In this document: piece after piece, positions 12,723 to 12,724 of the stretch | Layout: each line of letters opens with the position of its first letter | How positions within the stretch are numbered: position 1 is the first letter of the stretch | Source: JBGSUE01 sp041753515 | GTDB lineage: Bacteria; Patescibacteriota; Microgenomatia; UBA10105; UBA927 | Assembly (NCBI GenBank): GCA_041753515.1 | Contig: JBGSUE010000024.1 | Coordinates: forward strand, 1-12,724 | Length of the DNA stretch: 12,724 nt | Direction: 5' to 3' | Notes under the pieces: model-generated | The model's input: the letters and a program-made list of their open reading frames with translations, nothing else | Databases searched by the model: none | Told to the model about the DNA's origin: nothing | Program-made: the position numbers and the translations under genes

Positions 12723-12724
12723 TC

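Noticed and set aside
12386..12724. CRISPR array
   Set aside because: The repeats are 102-137 bp, copies are adjacent with identical linkers, and there are no short repeats with unique spacers of constant size.

Overview
The window looks like chromosomal DNA from a Candidate Phyla Radiation (Patescibacteria) bacterium, probably Microgenomates-like. This is inferred from several things together: small, tightly packed genes; almost no Shine-Dalgarno sequences; a Thr/Pro-rich surface protein with a VLGATTLAATG-type C-terminus; and the combination of RarA, a divergent Y-family polymerase and type II thymidine kinase. TGA is used as a stop throughout, which argues against the CPR lineages that recode TGA. 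No integrase, transposase, plasmid or phage gene is visible.

Left part (1-3965). A minus-strand operon rarA - Nudix hydrolase - holA (cut by the window edge) is joined by two ATGA stop/start overlaps and fires from a 23-bp intergenic region. In the other direction that region drives a 653-aa membrane protein with a degenerate CAP/SCP-like outer domain. A small orphan protein (3978-4283, minus) lies tail to tail with it.

Middle (4343-8309, plus). A consensus promoter followed at once by a terminator-like hairpin precedes a secreted, fibronectin-III-containing surface protein ending in an LAATG sorting signal. Its sortase gene overlaps the end of that gene, so substrate and enzyme form one unit. 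Thymidine kinase and a Y-family DNA polymerase follow, each apparently leaderless behind an extended -10 box exactly 6 nt before the ATG. A 49-aa membrane peptide gene not listed among the longer frames faces the polymerase.

Right part (8547-12319). A DNPH1/nucleoside deoxyribosyltransferase-like protein fused to a C-terminal ribbon-helix-helix (RHH) domain is divergent from a DUF998-like membrane protein. The whole intergenic space is a perfect 20-bp palindrome holding a TATAAT on each strand, so self-regulation is a strong hypothesis. A Pch2/TRIP13-like AAA+ ATPase (no HORMA or CD-NTase gene in view) and a membrane-anchored sulfatase-superfamily enzyme follow on the minus strand.

The last 405 bases hold no gene but a tandem array of a structured element. 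Two units differ in sequence yet keep the same three helices through compensatory changes, in arms of identical length, which points to a functional RNA. A 102-bp block is perfectly duplicated at a 137-bp period. This array and the RHH/palindrome locus are the best candidates for something undescribed.
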